Shown: positions 27,687 through 37,055, numbered from the stretch's first letter. The stretch is DNA of 53,702 nt from Mesorhizobium sp. (GCA_004017275.1 SAKE01000029.1:1-53702); one strand, 5' to 3'. Notes: generated by a model not told the origin, from the letters alone. Translations and numbers: made by a program.

Positions 27687-28309
27687 CCGGCATTCCTGGT
27701 CGGCGAGAGGCGACTCTCAACTTCCTCCGGGCCGAAGCAGCTTTCGAAGTCCTGGCATTCCCGACAACTGGGTGCAGTGCATGACGAAAAGCCTTCGGCC
27801 TCACACAGCTTGCGGTAAAAGTACTTTTTCCATTTCATGTTTTCTGTGTTGCCTGCCGCCAGCGCGGGAAAATGTCTGGCAAGCAGGCGGCTGAGCTCAG
27901 CGCGATTTGAGAGGCCAAGATCCCGCCAAAGATGGTCCGTGCGCATCGCACGCCGGGCGATGATCTTGGCCAAGCGGCCGCTCGCCGGGTCGGCCGGCGC
28001 AGCATGCGCTAGCAGCAGCCGGCGTAGCAGCTCCTCTTCCAGTTCCGGCTCGGGCTCGCTCAACTCCTCCAAAGCGAATACGCTGCTGGAGGTAGACGGG
28101 AAAGTTGCGGCCAAGACATCACGCAATTCGACAGACGAAAGGCCTGTCCCCTCCGTCGCCAACACCTCGCCCGCCTGGACCTCCTCAAGCGAACGTGAAT
28201 GTACGCAGGGCAGCACATGCTGATCGAAGCTCCTCCCTAGCTCGGACCCACGCCATTGCGCGCTGGATAGGCAGCCATCATCGTAACGGCCGGCTTCAGC
28301 TTCCGGCAT
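27683..28309 (-). CDS. nifQ: NifQ, molybdenum donor for FeMo-cofactor
   Basis: The 208-residue protein delivers molybdenum for FeMo-cofactor synthesis. The diagnostic C-x4-C-x2-C-x5-C iron-sulfur motif is near the C-terminus (CTAPSCRECQDFESCFG). The start at 28309 overlaps the end of the upstream luciferase-like gene by 14 bases, implying co-transcription with the P450 operon. The N-terminal 50 residues are poorly conserved, so the start could be further in. nifQ is reported as needed for full effectiveness in M. loti. Confidence 0.93.
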   Translation of the reverse strand: MPEAEAGRYDDGCLSSAQWRGSELGRSFDQHVLPCVHSRSLEEVQAGEVLATEGTGLSSVELRDVLAATFPSTSSSVFALEELSEPEPELEEELLRRLLLAHAAPADPASGRLAKIIARRAMRTDHLWRDLGLSNRAELSRLLARHFPALAAGNTENMKWKKYFYRKLCEAEGFSSCTAPSCRECQDFESCFGPEEVESRLSPTRNAG

Positions 28310-29348
28310 GACAAAGCGCCTTGTTGACCGCAGGGATGATCTTGTCGCCCCAGAGCTCGATCTGGCGCAGCATCGTCTTTTGGTCGAAGTCGCCCAATTG
28401 AGTCTGAACTGCGATCTGGTCCGGTTTCAAGATATCGATCTCTTCCAGCAGGCGATCAATCACGCGATTTACGCTGCCAATCGGCAAATTTTTGCGCATG
28501 GTCTCGAAGGACAGATCCTGCTGGGTCGGTGTCTCCTGCAGCAGGTAGCCATCGTGGCTCTGTTGGCGGCGCTGATGCAGGGCTTCAGAAAGCCGGCGCT
28601 GGAAGCGGGCATTGTCGAGATAGCTGTTGATCTCCAACTCGTCGTGGCTGGCATAGCAGCAGCGCAGCAGCGATATCTTGACGTCGGTGACGTTCTTTTC
28701 CTCGGATGCCGCCGCCCTCTCGACTGATTCACGCAGTGTGGTCAAAGTCTCTAAGCCGTCGTGGAAGGCTGTGACAAAAAAATTGTGCCCCTCGCGGTAG
28801 GCCCGAGCCATCCGTGCGGCTCCGCCAGCGATCCAGATAGGCGGCGTCGGCTGCTGGACTGTGCGGACCGAAATCGCTGTTGGGGGGATCTTCTCATACT
28901 GGCCGTCGTGTTCGAAGACGTTTTGGTTGAGGCCCTTGAGAATGATGTCCAGGTATTCCGAAAAGACGGCCGGCGCCTCATCGATGTCCACGCCGAACCG
29001 TTCGAACTCGAACTGCTGGTATCCCAAGCCTACGCCGAGCTCGAGACGGCCGTTCGCAACGATGTCGGCGAAGCCGATCTCGGACAGCAGGCGCTGCGGT
29101 TGGTAAAGCGGCAGCACGCAGACGGCAGTGCCCAGGCGAATCGTGCTTGTCAAGCCGGCGCAGTGCGCCACCATCATCAGCGGGGATGGTATGAGGCTGT
29201 AATTGTTGAAGTGGTGCTCAGCAAACCACGCGGTGTTGAACCCAGCCTGCTCCGAAGCGACGGCCTGTTCGATGGAGTTGCGGATGACGCTTTCTGAGGA
29301 TTGGTGATAGCCACGCTGGGCGGCCAGAATGAAAGTGGCAAATTCCAT
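28296..29348 (-). CDS. Luciferase-like flavin-dependent monooxygenase (y4vJ-like)
   Basis: The 350-residue member of the LLM FMN-dependent superfamily has the AWFAEHHFNNYSLIPSP motif near residue 40 and NGRLELGVGLGYQQFEFE near 100. Proteins like it are encoded next to a double SDR and a P450 in symbiotic DNA of other rhizobia (the y4v genes of the NGR234 plasmid). The reaction is unknown; oxygenation of a small hydrophobic molecule with reduced FMN is the family-level expectation. It overlaps nifQ and lies 138 bases downstream of the double SDR. Confidence 0.87.
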   Translation of the reverse strand: MEFATFILAAQRGYHQSSESVIRNSIEQAVASEQAGFNTAWFAEHHFNNYSLIPSPLMMVAHCAGLTSTIRLGTAVCVLPLYQPQRLLSEIGFADIVANGRLELGVGLGYQQFEFERFGVDIDEAPAVFSEYLDIILKGLNQNVFEHDGQYEKIPPTAISVRTVQQPTPPIWIAGGAARMARAYREGHNFFVTAFHDGLETLTTLRESVERAAASEEKNVTDVKISLLRCCYASHDELEINSYLDNARFQRRLSEALHQRRQQSHDGYLLQETPTQQDLSFETMRKNLPIGSVNRVIDRLLEEIDILKPDQIAVQTQLGDFDQKTMLRQIELWGDKIIPAVNKALCHAGS

Positions 29349-29486
29349 GATTTCTCCTCGTTATAGACACGTCAGCCGACCGGGAATGTGCTCGGCATGC
29401 ACATGCTTGGATCTCAAGCACCTCAGGTGCGTCGTGGAGCCGAGGCTTCATAATGCTCGGCCGGTCGCCCTGCGAAGGCCTGGCAA

Positions 29487-31088
29487 TTAACCTGCGGCCT
29501 CCGCAAAACATTCGTCATAGAGTTCGCTGGCGTTTCCCGCATCACCGAACGAGGTCCAGCCGCCGTCCACGTAGAGGATCGAGCCGTTGATGTATGAGGC
29601 GTCAGACGAAGCAAGGAAGAACGATGCATCTGCGACGTCTTCTGGCCGTCCCATCCTGCCCATGGGGATGCGTCGTCCGATTGCTGTCAGGTCGATGCGG
29701 CCGGCTTTGGCCAACTGAGCAAGTGCGGGCGTGCGGATGTGGCCAGGAGCGACGGTGGCTGTCCGAATTCCGACCGGCCCGAGTTCGGCCGCCATGCAAC
29801 GGGTCAGCATATCCATCCCCGCCTTGGAGGCGCCGTAGGCATGGCGCGGCGCGAACGGCAGAAAGCTGTCGATCGACCCGAGATTGAGGATCACGCCGCC
29901 CGGGCGCATAGCCTTGATCGCTTCGCGCGCGCAGGTGAAGGCGCCGGTAAGGTTGACATCCAGGACGTGTTCGAGCTGTTTCGACAGTTGCTCGATCGCA
30001 GGCACAATCCTGTCGGCGGTATCAGCACTATTGACCAGAACATCGATATACCCGAAGCGTCCCCTCAGTTCTTCGAACATCGACACCACATCGCTCTCGA
30101 CGGCCACGTCCAGCGATTTCGCCAGATGCTTGCCGGGGAGCGATGTAGCCAGCTCTGCCGCTGCAGTGCCATCTTTATCAGCAATCACGACGGTGTCGCC
30201 GTTCGCGGCAAAGCGGCGAGCGACGGCCGCGCCAATGCTTTTTGCGCCACCGGTGACGAGCACGATTCGCGCATCTGTGCATTCGGCCGGACAGGAGAGC
30301 TCGGCTTGGAGCGCACCATCCACCGGCGGGTGAGCATCCCCCGGCTGGTTGAATGACATCCAGCCTCCGTCGACTGCCAGCACCGAGCCGGTGATGTAGC
30401 GCGCCTGCGTGCTGCTCAGAAAACGCACGACCCTGGCGATCTCGTCGGGGCGAGCCAAGCGCCCCATCGGCACGCGGCGGCGTATCGCCGCGAGGTCCAT
30501 TTTGCCAGCGCGTGCCAGTTCTGTGACCATTGGGGTGCGGACGGAGCCCGGCGCCACCGCCGTGACGCGGATTCCTCGCATAGCCCACTCGCATGCAAGG
30601 GACTTTGTCAACGAGATCACGCCAGCTTTCGAGGCTGCGTAGGCGTTGCGCCTGGGATTGCCGACCACGCCCGCCATCGAAGCCACATTGACGATCGCAC
30701 CGCCCGGCTTCATGCGCCGCGCCGCTTCCCGGGCCATAACGAATGGCCCAATAAGGTTCACTGTCACGCCGCGTCGGAAGGTATCGACAGCGGTGTCGAT
30801 GATCCTATCCATCGTGGGTCCAACCGCCGCATTGTTGATGAGGACATCGATTTGCGCGAACCGTGCTTCGACCTGGCCGAAAAGTGAGAGCATGTCCTTC
30901 TCTCGCGACACATCGCACTCCAGACCGACGTGCGGCGACCCGAGATCCCGAGCCAGTTCAACCACACCACTGCCCGGAAGGTCCACCGCAACTACAGTGT
31001 CTCCGTCCGCGGCAAGGATATCGACCAGGGCACGGCCGATCCCGCCCGCAGCGCCTGTGATGATTACGGTGCGTGCTGCCAGTTTCAC
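29487..31088 (-). CDS. Fused double short-chain dehydrogenase/reductase (y4vI-like)
   Basis: At 533 residues the protein is two complete SDR domains in tandem. Domain 1 (1-250) has TGAAGGIG, NNAA and YAASK. Domain 2 (about 270-520) has TGGAKSIG and YGASK, but its NNAG-type motif reads VNSAD, so this half may be altered in activity. Both domains end in the GxxLxVDGGW signature of classical C-type SDRs. Each oxidises or reduces hydroxyl/keto groups with NAD(P)H. The same fusion is known from y4vI of NGR234. The physiological substrate is unknown, presumably the product of the adjacent P450. Confidence 0.9.
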   Translation of the reverse strand: MKLAARTVIITGAAGGIGRALVDILAADGDTVVAVDLPGSGVVELARDLGSPHVGLECDVSREKDMLSLFGQVEARFAQIDVLINNAAVGPTMDRIIDTAVDTFRRGVTVNLIGPFVMAREAARRMKPGGAIVNVASMAGVVGNPRRNAYAASKAGVISLTKSLACEWAMRGIRVTAVAPGSVRTPMVTELARAGKMDLAAIRRRVPMGRLARPDEIARVVRFLSSTQARYITGSVLAVDGGWMSFNQPGDAHPPVDGALQAELSCPAECTDARIVLVTGGAKSIGAAVARRFAANGDTVVIADKDGTAAAELATSLPGKHLAKSLDVAVESDVVSMFEELRGRFGYIDVLVNSADTADRIVPAIEQLSKQLEHVLDVNLTGAFTCAREAIKAMRPGGVILNLGSIDSFLPFAPRHAYGASKAGMDMLTRCMAAELGPVGIRTATVAPGHIRTPALAQLAKAGRIDLTAIGRRIPMGRMGRPEDVADASFFLASSDASYINGSILYVDGGWTSFGDAGNASELYDECFAEAAG

Positions 31089-31236
31089 GAGAGCTTCTCC
31101 ACGATGACCGCTTGTGATCTCAGCCCATCAACCTTGGGCGGAATGAAGGGCCGAGCCAAATCGTTGCAGTGACCGCCAGTTGCGGCCCCACACAGATGTC
31201 GTTCCCGTAGGGCGCTCATCCTCCATTTCTACCCAC

Positions 31237-32085
31237 TTATGCAGCTCCCAGTTGGGGACCCTCGACGCCATCTTGGTCGGTGGGGATGTGACCCTTGAGC
31301 AACTGGTAGATGGGATCGTCTGGATGTTGTGCTCCAATCGGCTGTCGCCGGCCGAACCTATCTGCCTCAAGAATCGCTGGCGGGATTTGCTCCTCAACCC
31401 AATCGTAGACGACTGTCCGTTCCGCAATTCGCCACTCGTCCTGCCTCTTCTGAAACAGATCGCAGTAACGGCCGCAAAGCAGCGTCTGACGTATTTCTTG
31501 GTCTGTATCCGGTCCGCGTTGCAGCGCGGTGAAATAGCTCTCGACCGCGGCCTCTGCTGAACTGATGAAGTCGATCAGGCTGTTCGTGATTTGATGGATG
31601 TTACGGTGCCCCGGCAGACCGAGAGCAAATTGGATGAAGTCCTCTGCCGGTCCGCAATAGGGACCGTGCCTGTCATACGCTTCGGGCCAGTATGCGCTAC
31701 GCAGCGCCGCCTCATCGGCGCGGTCTATCCCGCGGCAGTACCGATACAGGCAGTTGCGGATCGCCTCTCGGTCACGCAGTTCGGTAATTTTCGCGTGGTC
31801 GACAGGGTCTGTCGCGAATTGTATGATTGTTTTATCCTTCCCGATGCCAGTCTGCACTTTGCGTGTGTCTCTCTCTACAACTGAGTTAGCGGGGGGCTCG
31901 TCAACTTCCAGAGCTTGTTCGGGGCAGGCTCGTACCCCTTTTGAGGCAAGCAGTTGCTCCCCATCGGCAACATCAATATCACCGGGCAAGATGTAGCCGG
32001 CGTCATCAAGCTTGAAGACTCTCGGCGCCCGCGCCCAGCAGCGCGCATGACCCTGGCATCTGGCTTTATGTACGACGACACGCAT
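31237..32085 (-). CDS. P450-type ferredoxin fused to a SnoaL-like domain
   Basis: The 282-residue protein has two parts. Residues 1-65 are a small ferredoxin of the kind that serves bacterial P450s: C-x5-C in CQGHARC and a distal Cys-Pro (RACPEQALEV), with His where a fourth ligand would be, so a [3Fe-4S] cluster is likely. Residues 110-245 look like a SnoaL/ring-hydroxylating-dioxygenase-beta fold (ELRDREAIRNCLYRYCRGID, then AYWPEAYDRHGPYCG). The fusion suggests electron delivery tied to an isomerase, cyclase or hydratase step. It sits 29 bases downstream of the P450 gene. The start MRVVVHKARC is preferred; an ATG 12 bases upstream is also possible. Confidence 0.8.
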   Translation of the reverse strand: MRVVVHKARCQGHARCWARAPRVFKLDDAGYILPGDIDVADGEQLLASKGVRACPEQALEVDEPPANSVVERDTRKVQTGIGKDKTIIQFATDPVDHAKITELRDREAIRNCLYRYCRGIDRADEAALRSAYWPEAYDRHGPYCGPAEDFIQFALGLPGHRNIHQITNSLIDFISSAEAAVESYFTALQRGPDTDQEIRQTLLCGRYCDLFQKRQDEWRIAERTVVYDWVEEQIPPAILEADRFGRRQPIGAQHPDDPIYQLLKGHIPTDQDGVEGPQLGAA

Positions 32086-32114
32086 AGCGAACTCCAATGT
32101 CGTTGGCTGAAACT

Positions 32115-33380
32115 TCAGGACCAGTCCAGGATCAGATTCTCGATCCCGAACACATGGCCGCCGAAGGTGATAGGTTCAGTCCCTGTCTTGATCCGAAAGG
32201 CTGGGATGCGCGCCAGCCACTCCTCCAGGCCAATGACAATCTCCCGCCGGGCAAGGTGTGAGCCAAGACAACGATGGGGACCATAGCCAAAGGCAGCGTG
32301 CCGGTTGTCCTCGCGCGCCAGATCGATCTCATTCGGGCATTCGAATTCCGCCGGGTCACGATTGGCAATCATCGTGGCACAGGAAACATAGTCTCCCTTG
32401 CGGATCGGCGCGCCTTTGAAGTCGACATCCTTCGTTGCCACTCGGATCATCTGAATGGTCGAATAGGCGCGCAGCAATTCTTCCGCAGCGACGGCAATCC
32501 GGTCCGGTTCGCTTCGTAGCAATTCCTGATCTTTGGGGTTGCGCGCGAGATGGGCCAAGTCGAAGCATATGGCTGCTGAGACCGTGTCGAGTCCCGCGAC
32601 GAACACAAGCACGCCGATGCCACGGACTTCTTCGTCACTGAGCAGACGACCCTCGACCTTTGCCTTCACGATGAAGGTCATGAAATCATCGACCGGCTCC
32701 TTGCGGCGCTCGGTGGCAAGTTCGTCGATGAAGGCCACGATCGTCCGGGCTGCGGGTGGTCGTTGCTCCTTATCGCCGTGGAGCAGATCTCTAGCCCAGC
32801 CGACAAATGTTTCTAGTCCGTTGTCCGAAAGCCCAATAAAGCGAAGGAAGATATTGACCGCGAACGGAACTGCAAAATCCTTCATGATGTCGCAGCTCGT
32901 GCCTGATGCGGCGATCCTGTCGATCAGCTTGATCGCTCGTTCCCGGACAGCCGGCTCCAATGCCATTACCCGCTTTGGCGAAAGCAGCGGATTGAGCAGT
33001 GAGCGAAAAACACCGTGGAATGGCGGATCGAGCTCAAGCGGGATCATCGGCCAGCTCTCGCCGAGCACAGAGGCGAAGATGCTGCGATGGCTGGAAAACG
33101 TTTCGGTGTCCTGCAGCACCCGGCGCTGGTCGCTCGCGCGAGTGATGACCCAGGTACCCCGACCGTCGCGCGTGTTGCTGGTTGAATAAAAGATCGGAGG
33201 CCCGGCATGAACGCAAGCAACCGCTGCATGCGGATCCCCGTTAGCGGTCGGCAACATGCCGGGCGACGTAAACAGGCTGAAGTCCCTCACCATTTCGGGC
33301 GGGACATGATCTGGAACCGGCCGCGATTTAACCGCGCCAGAATCGAGAGACCGTTCATGAGATGCTGTCGGCATTTGCAT
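32115..33380 (-). CDS. Cytochrome P450 (CYP127-like)
   Basis: This is a soluble bacterial P450, up to 421 residues. The I-helix oxygen-activation motif is LVFVAGLDTVSAAIC, the K-helix ExxR is EELLR, and the heme-cysteine loop is FGYGPHRCLGSHLARRE near residue 350. Symbiotic P450s of the CYP127 type lie in the same gene order in other rhizobia; the family number is from context and memory, not from a search. The predicted RNA start (33381) nearly coincides with the ATG at 33380, so translation may instead begin at the ATG at 33293 (MVRDFSLF) or the mRNA may be leaderless. The substrate is unknown. Confidence 0.88.
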   Translation of the reverse strand: MQMPTASHERSLDSGAVKSRPVPDHVPPEMVRDFSLFTSPGMLPTANGDPHAAVACVHAGPPIFYSTSNTRDGRGTWVITRASDQRRVLQDTETFSSHRSIFASVLGESWPMIPLELDPPFHGVFRSLLNPLLSPKRVMALEPAVRERAIKLIDRIAASGTSCDIMKDFAVPFAVNIFLRFIGLSDNGLETFVGWARDLLHGDKEQRPPAARTIVAFIDELATERRKEPVDDFMTFIVKAKVEGRLLSDEEVRGIGVLVFVAGLDTVSAAICFDLAHLARNPKDQELLRSEPDRIAVAAEELLRAYSTIQMIRVATKDVDFKGAPIRKGDYVSCATMIANRDPAEFECPNEIDLAREDNRHAAFGYGPHRCLGSHLARREIVIGLEEWLARIPAFRIKTGTEPITFGGHVFGIENLILDWS

Positions 33381-33391
33381 GCAATCGTTGG

Positions 33392-33407
33392 TGCAAGCTC
33401 CGTGCCG
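33392..33407 (-). promoter_or_regulatory. sigma54 promoter of the P450-nifQ operon
   Basis: The minus strand reads CGGCAC-GGAGC-TTGCA, with the invariant GG and GC correctly spaced. The predicted RNA start is near 33381. Confidence 0.78.
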
Positions 33408-33490
33408 AATTCGTCTTTCGATAATCCTTGCCGTTTGCTGGGCAACAGGTGGCGCCTGCGCTGACTTGCTGGTCGGGATTGCAACATTCT

Positions 33491-33506
33491 TGTCCAGCGT
33501 CGGACA
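33491..33506. promoter_or_regulatory. NifA upstream activator sequence of the P450 operon
   Basis: The sequence is TGT-CCAGCGTCGG-ACA, a perfect consensus, 117 bases upstream of the predicted RNA start and only 48 bases from the IS481 element. Confidence 0.8.
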
Positions 33507-33553
33507 CAGAATGTAGAAAGCTAGACACCGACTTGGAGCAACTCAACTGGTGG

Positions 33554-34609
33554 GATCGCTAGCTGTGGAGCCTCAACAGGTTGTCCTCGGTTAGAGCGAG
33601 GCGACTGATAGGTGTTTTGGACTTTAGGCTCCCGTGGGGACGGTGCCAATTGTATCTGTGCAGCCAGACCGGCAACTCTGCGGCGCGGTGATCTGAAGTC
33701 GGATAAGCGATGGCATAAGCCCATTCGCGCAGTGCTGTCTGGATGAAGCGCTCGGCCTTGCCATTGGTCTTGGGTGTATAGGGTCTTGTCCTGACGTGCT
33801 TGAGGCCGAGATCGCGGCAGGCCTTGGCGAAGGCCTTTGATCTGTAGCAGGAGCCGTTGTCGGTCATGACGCGGGCTATCGTGACGCCGAGGCTGGCGTA
33901 GTAGGCCACCGCCGCCTTGAGGAAGGCGATGGCGCTTTCTTTTTTCTCGTCGGGCAGGATCTGCGAGAAGGCGATGCGGGAGGCGTCGTCGATGCAGACA
34001 TGGACGAACTCCCAACTGCTGCCGCGCGAGCTGGCATTGCCGGTGCGCTTGCCGGTAATGCGATGACCGATGCGCTCGAAACGACCGAGCTTCTTGATAT
34101 CGATATGGATCATCTCGCCAGGATGCTCGCGCTCGTAGCGTCGGATCGGCTCGGCCGGTTCGATATCCCGCAACCGCGACAGTCCGGCACGCTTGAGAAC
34201 CCGGCTAACGGTGGCGGGCGAGACGCCGACCTCATGGGCGATGTGCTTGCCGGTCCAACGTTGCCGCCGCAGCGCCATGATGCGCTCGGCGATCAACGCA
34301 GCGGTGGCCTGCGGCATATGGGCGGGCCGCGAGGAACGGTCGATCATGCCGGCCCGCCCTTCGGACTTGTAGCGCTCGACCCAGCGCGCCACGATCTTGG
34401 CCGACACGCCGTAGACACGCGCCGCATGGGCTTTGGAGAAAGCGCCTTCTATCACCGACAGCGCCATCTCCTCTCGACGCAGCGGTGTGAGACGGGCATT
34501 CTTATGGATGTTCATTCGGATCCTCCGATGGATGCTGAAGCGTGGTAACTCCAGTCTCCTCGGTCCGGTCCGAATGGACAACCTCCCGAAAGCTCACAGC
34601 TAGCCGATC
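33554..34609 (-). mobile_element. IS481-family insertion sequence
   Basis: Imperfect terminal inverted repeats can be read: GATCGCTAGCTGTGGAGC at the left end and, on the complement, GATCGGCTAGCTGTGAGC at the right end, followed on both sides by AGGTTGTCC a few bases further in. The transposase fills nearly all of the element. No target duplication is obvious. Confidence 0.7.
33559..34515 (-). CDS. IS481-family transposase
   Basis: The intact 318-residue protein starts MNIHKNARLTPLRREEM. It has an N-terminal helix-turn-helix (AARVYGVSAKIVARWVERYK), a second winged-helix region (HIAHEVGVSPATVSRVLKRAG), then the integrase core with the DDE residues in CIDDASR, MTDNGSCYRSKAF and NGKAERFIQTALREWAYA. 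The C-terminus has the typical YNWHRPHGSLKSKTPISRL. The start is chosen for its match to the family N-terminus; 34581 is a longer alternative. It appears to be the only undamaged transposase gene in the window. Confidence 0.92.
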   Translation of the reverse strand: MNIHKNARLTPLRREEMALSVIEGAFSKAHAARVYGVSAKIVARWVERYKSEGRAGMIDRSSRPAHMPQATAALIAERIMALRRQRWTGKHIAHEVGVSPATVSRVLKRAGLSRLRDIEPAEPIRRYEREHPGEMIHIDIKKLGRFERIGHRITGKRTGNASSRGSSWEFVHVCIDDASRIAFSQILPDEKKESAIAFLKAAVAYYASLGVTIARVMTDNGSCYRSKAFAKACRDLGLKHVRTRPYTPKTNGKAERFIQTALREWAYAIAYPTSDHRAAELPVWLHRYNWHRPHGSLKSKTPISRLALTEDNLLRLHS

Positions 34610-35822
34610 ATGTGCCCGGGGAGCATCCAGTTCGAAAGCTTGCTCTAAGCGGCTTGGTGACTTGGCCGAGGTCACCCAGGTGGAAATGACCAACACTTGG
34701 GGTAAGCCTAGTGGCGCTCCCCTCGATGATGTCTGGCGGGGTGGTTAGCCGCCTCCGTGGGACAAGATCAGTCTACACGAATGGGCTATAGCCTCTCCTC
34801 GCCTGCCTCACTGGCCGTCCTTCAGAGCCGGCCACACGAGCTTTTGTCTTTCAGCAGGGCGTTTTTCTCGCCAGCTACAGAGCCACACCGACGCCATTAA
34901 TGAGCGTCCAGTCGACGGGTTGGATGGCCCTGTCCATCTTGCCCAGCACCTTGGCTTAGCATTTGCCGGTGCGGCGGAAGCCTTCAAGACGCAGTTCTTG
35001 ACCTTCTCCAGATCAGCCTCGGATGGATATCGGCAAGGGTTCAGCTCGTCCTTTTGAACTTGCGCATCTTCGTGTTGGCCAACCCCAGGCCGCCCGACAT
35101 ATTTGCGGTCTATCCGGCACCTCAACTTCGAACAACCTTGCGGCAAGCTCTTGGGATAGCCCACGCTCGTGCCTCCACCACCCGCTCAGCAGAGCCAGAT
35201 TTGTCGTTGATGGCACGGAACTTGCGGAGTCATTCGCAGATGCGTCACGGACCGAGAGTGTCGTCCCATGAATTCGATCACCAAAAAGGCCGCCCGACGT
35301 TGCTGGGACCGCCTGCAATTACCTTATCCCAGAATTGGGAGCAACGGCTTCAAAAGGGATAACTCATCACCTCAATTTTGTCGATCGCGCGGCCATCGAA
35401 CCGCAGCCATCGATCAGACTTCCGCCTCGTTGCACTCATTGCGACCGCCTTGGTGCTTGCGACAACCGCTCAATTCTGGCTGCCAGGATAACCACATATG
35501 GCGACGGAACTTCCTGCTTCAAAGCAATATAGAGATCGTCGATCATCCCCCCATCAAGGCCTCGATCGAGGACACCGCGTTCGGCTTGCTTGGTTCGCAG
35601 TGAACAGACCGCACTTCGACGAATGCGATCGATGCGACCGCGCCGAGAACTCTCCCGCATTGTCGACGGTTGGGTCCGTCGGCCCTCCGATGAGGCCTCG
35701 GATGCGTCGGGCGCCGAGGCCTCGACTGATGCCGACTGGCCGCCGCCGGAAGGTCTCGCGGCTTTGATCCCCGGCGATGTAGCCACCCCTGCTGCAACAG
35801 CTCCTAGCCGGAGAACTCATTC
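34610..35822. other. 1.2-kb stretch without a supportable gene
   Basis: Short frames on both strands show no known motif. I see no inverted repeats, tRNA or sigma54 promoter. It is probably decayed sequence next to the IS481 element. Confidence 0.45.
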
Positions 35823-37055
35823 ATGACCGAATCGGCGACAGATTTAGTGGACGCGGCTTTGTTCGACCGAGATCGGCTTGACCCAGAAAGTCCCTATCAA
35901 CGTTCTGGCCCTGCATGGGGTGCCATCATTTCGCTTTCCTTCGGCACCTTCGGGCTTGTGACGGCAGAGTTTCTGCCCGCCAGCGTTCTGACACCGCTCG
36001 CGCATGATCTCCGTATCACCACGGGCACGGCTGGACAGGCGCTAACAGCGACCGCAATCGTCGCGGCGATCTCGGCACCGATAATCGCCATCGTGACAAA
36101 GCGTCTGGACCGCAGGGTCGTCATCTGGGCGATGACGCTCCTGCTGATCCTGTCGAACGTTCTGGCAGAGGTTGCGGGGTCGCTGCCGGTTTTGCTGGCG
36201 GCACGCGTCGTCCTTGGCATATCGCTTGGTGGTTTTTGGTCTATTTCGGCAGCGTTGGCGATGCGGCTGGTTCCAAGTCACCTCATGCCGCGCGCCATGT
36301 CGATCATCCTCACCGGCGTTTCTGTCGCCTCCGTCTGCGCGGCTCCAATCGGCGCTTATGTCGGTGACATTTGGGGATGGCGAGCCTCGTTCAAGGTCGC
36401 CGCAATCGTGAGTGCCGTTGCGCTGCTCGTGCAACTCGTAACCATTCCGCCACTGCCTCCGATCGAAGTGCGCAGATTCCGCAGTCCGCTGGATGTCGCG
36501 AAGAATCCGGCGATGAAGGTTGCGGTGCTAGTCGTGCTATTGGTCGCTTCCGGCCATTTTGCCAGCTTCGCCTACATCCGCGCCTTTCTCGAGAGCGTTC
36601 CTGCGCTCGAAAAGAAGTCAATCCCGCTCGTGTTCCTTGCTTTTGGCACGGCCGGCGTCTTCGGCAATTTAGCCGGCGCATTCCTCACCAAACACAGTCT
36701 CAAGGCGGTCGCGGCCCTGCCGCCCCTGCTCATTGCCGTAGCCGCTGTCTCGCTCCTGACTATGGGAGCATCGGCCTTGACCTCGGCAATTGCAGTTGCC
36801 GTATGGGGCTTTGCTTTTGGCGCGGTCCCGGTCGGATTGCAGACATGGATGGTGCTACGCGCCGCTCCGAAACAGGCCGAGAGCGCTGGTGTACTGATGG
36901 TCATAACCTTCCAAGTGGCCATCGCAGCCGGCACAACTTTCGGTGGCCTATTGGTGGATCACACGGGTATTGCCAGTGTCTTTGTCTACAGCGCGGTTGC
37001 CACGTTCCTCGCTGTCTTGACAGTATTTTTGCTCGGCCCGAACCGCAAAACCTGA
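35823..37055 (+). CDS. MFS efflux transporter (DHA1/AraJ-like)
   Basis: A 410-residue inner-membrane protein with twelve hydrophobic segments after a 30-residue cytoplasmic lead. The first segment carries SFGTFGLVTAEFLPASVLTPLA, typical of the AraJ/YdhP branch of drug:H+ antiporters, and the loop 2-3 motif is VTKRLDRRVV. Members export sugars, purine ribonucleosides or drugs; the substrate here cannot be told. It stands alone on the plus strand, convergent with the hemin-degradation gene. The ATG at 35823 overlaps a short upstream frame that I do not consider real. Confidence 0.88.
   Translation: MTESATDLVDAALFDRDRLDPESPYQRSGPAWGAIISLSFGTFGLVTAEFLPASVLTPLAHDLRITTGTAGQALTATAIVAAISAPIIAIVTKRLDRRVVIWAMTLLLILSNVLAEVAGSLPVLLAARVVLGISLGGFWSISAALAMRLVPSHLMPRAMSIILTGVSVASVCAAPIGAYVGDIWGWRASFKVAAIVSAVALLVQLVTIPPLPPIEVRRFRSPLDVAKNPAMKVAVLVVLLVASGHFASFAYIRAFLESVPALEKKSIPLVFLAFGTAGVFGNLAGAFLTKHSLKAVAALPPLLIAVAAVSLLTMGASALTSAIAVAVWGFAFGAVPVGLQTWMVLRAAPKQAESAGVLMVITFQVAIAAGTTFGGLLVDHTGIASVFVYSAVATFLAVLTVFLLGPNRKT

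Noticed and set aside
35436..35786. Minus-strand frame with a faint likeness to NepR anti-sigma factors (DDLYIALKQEVPSPYVVIL)
   Set aside because: The LxxLYxxxxxEPVPxRF core is not matched, and no sigma factor or PhyR gene is near.
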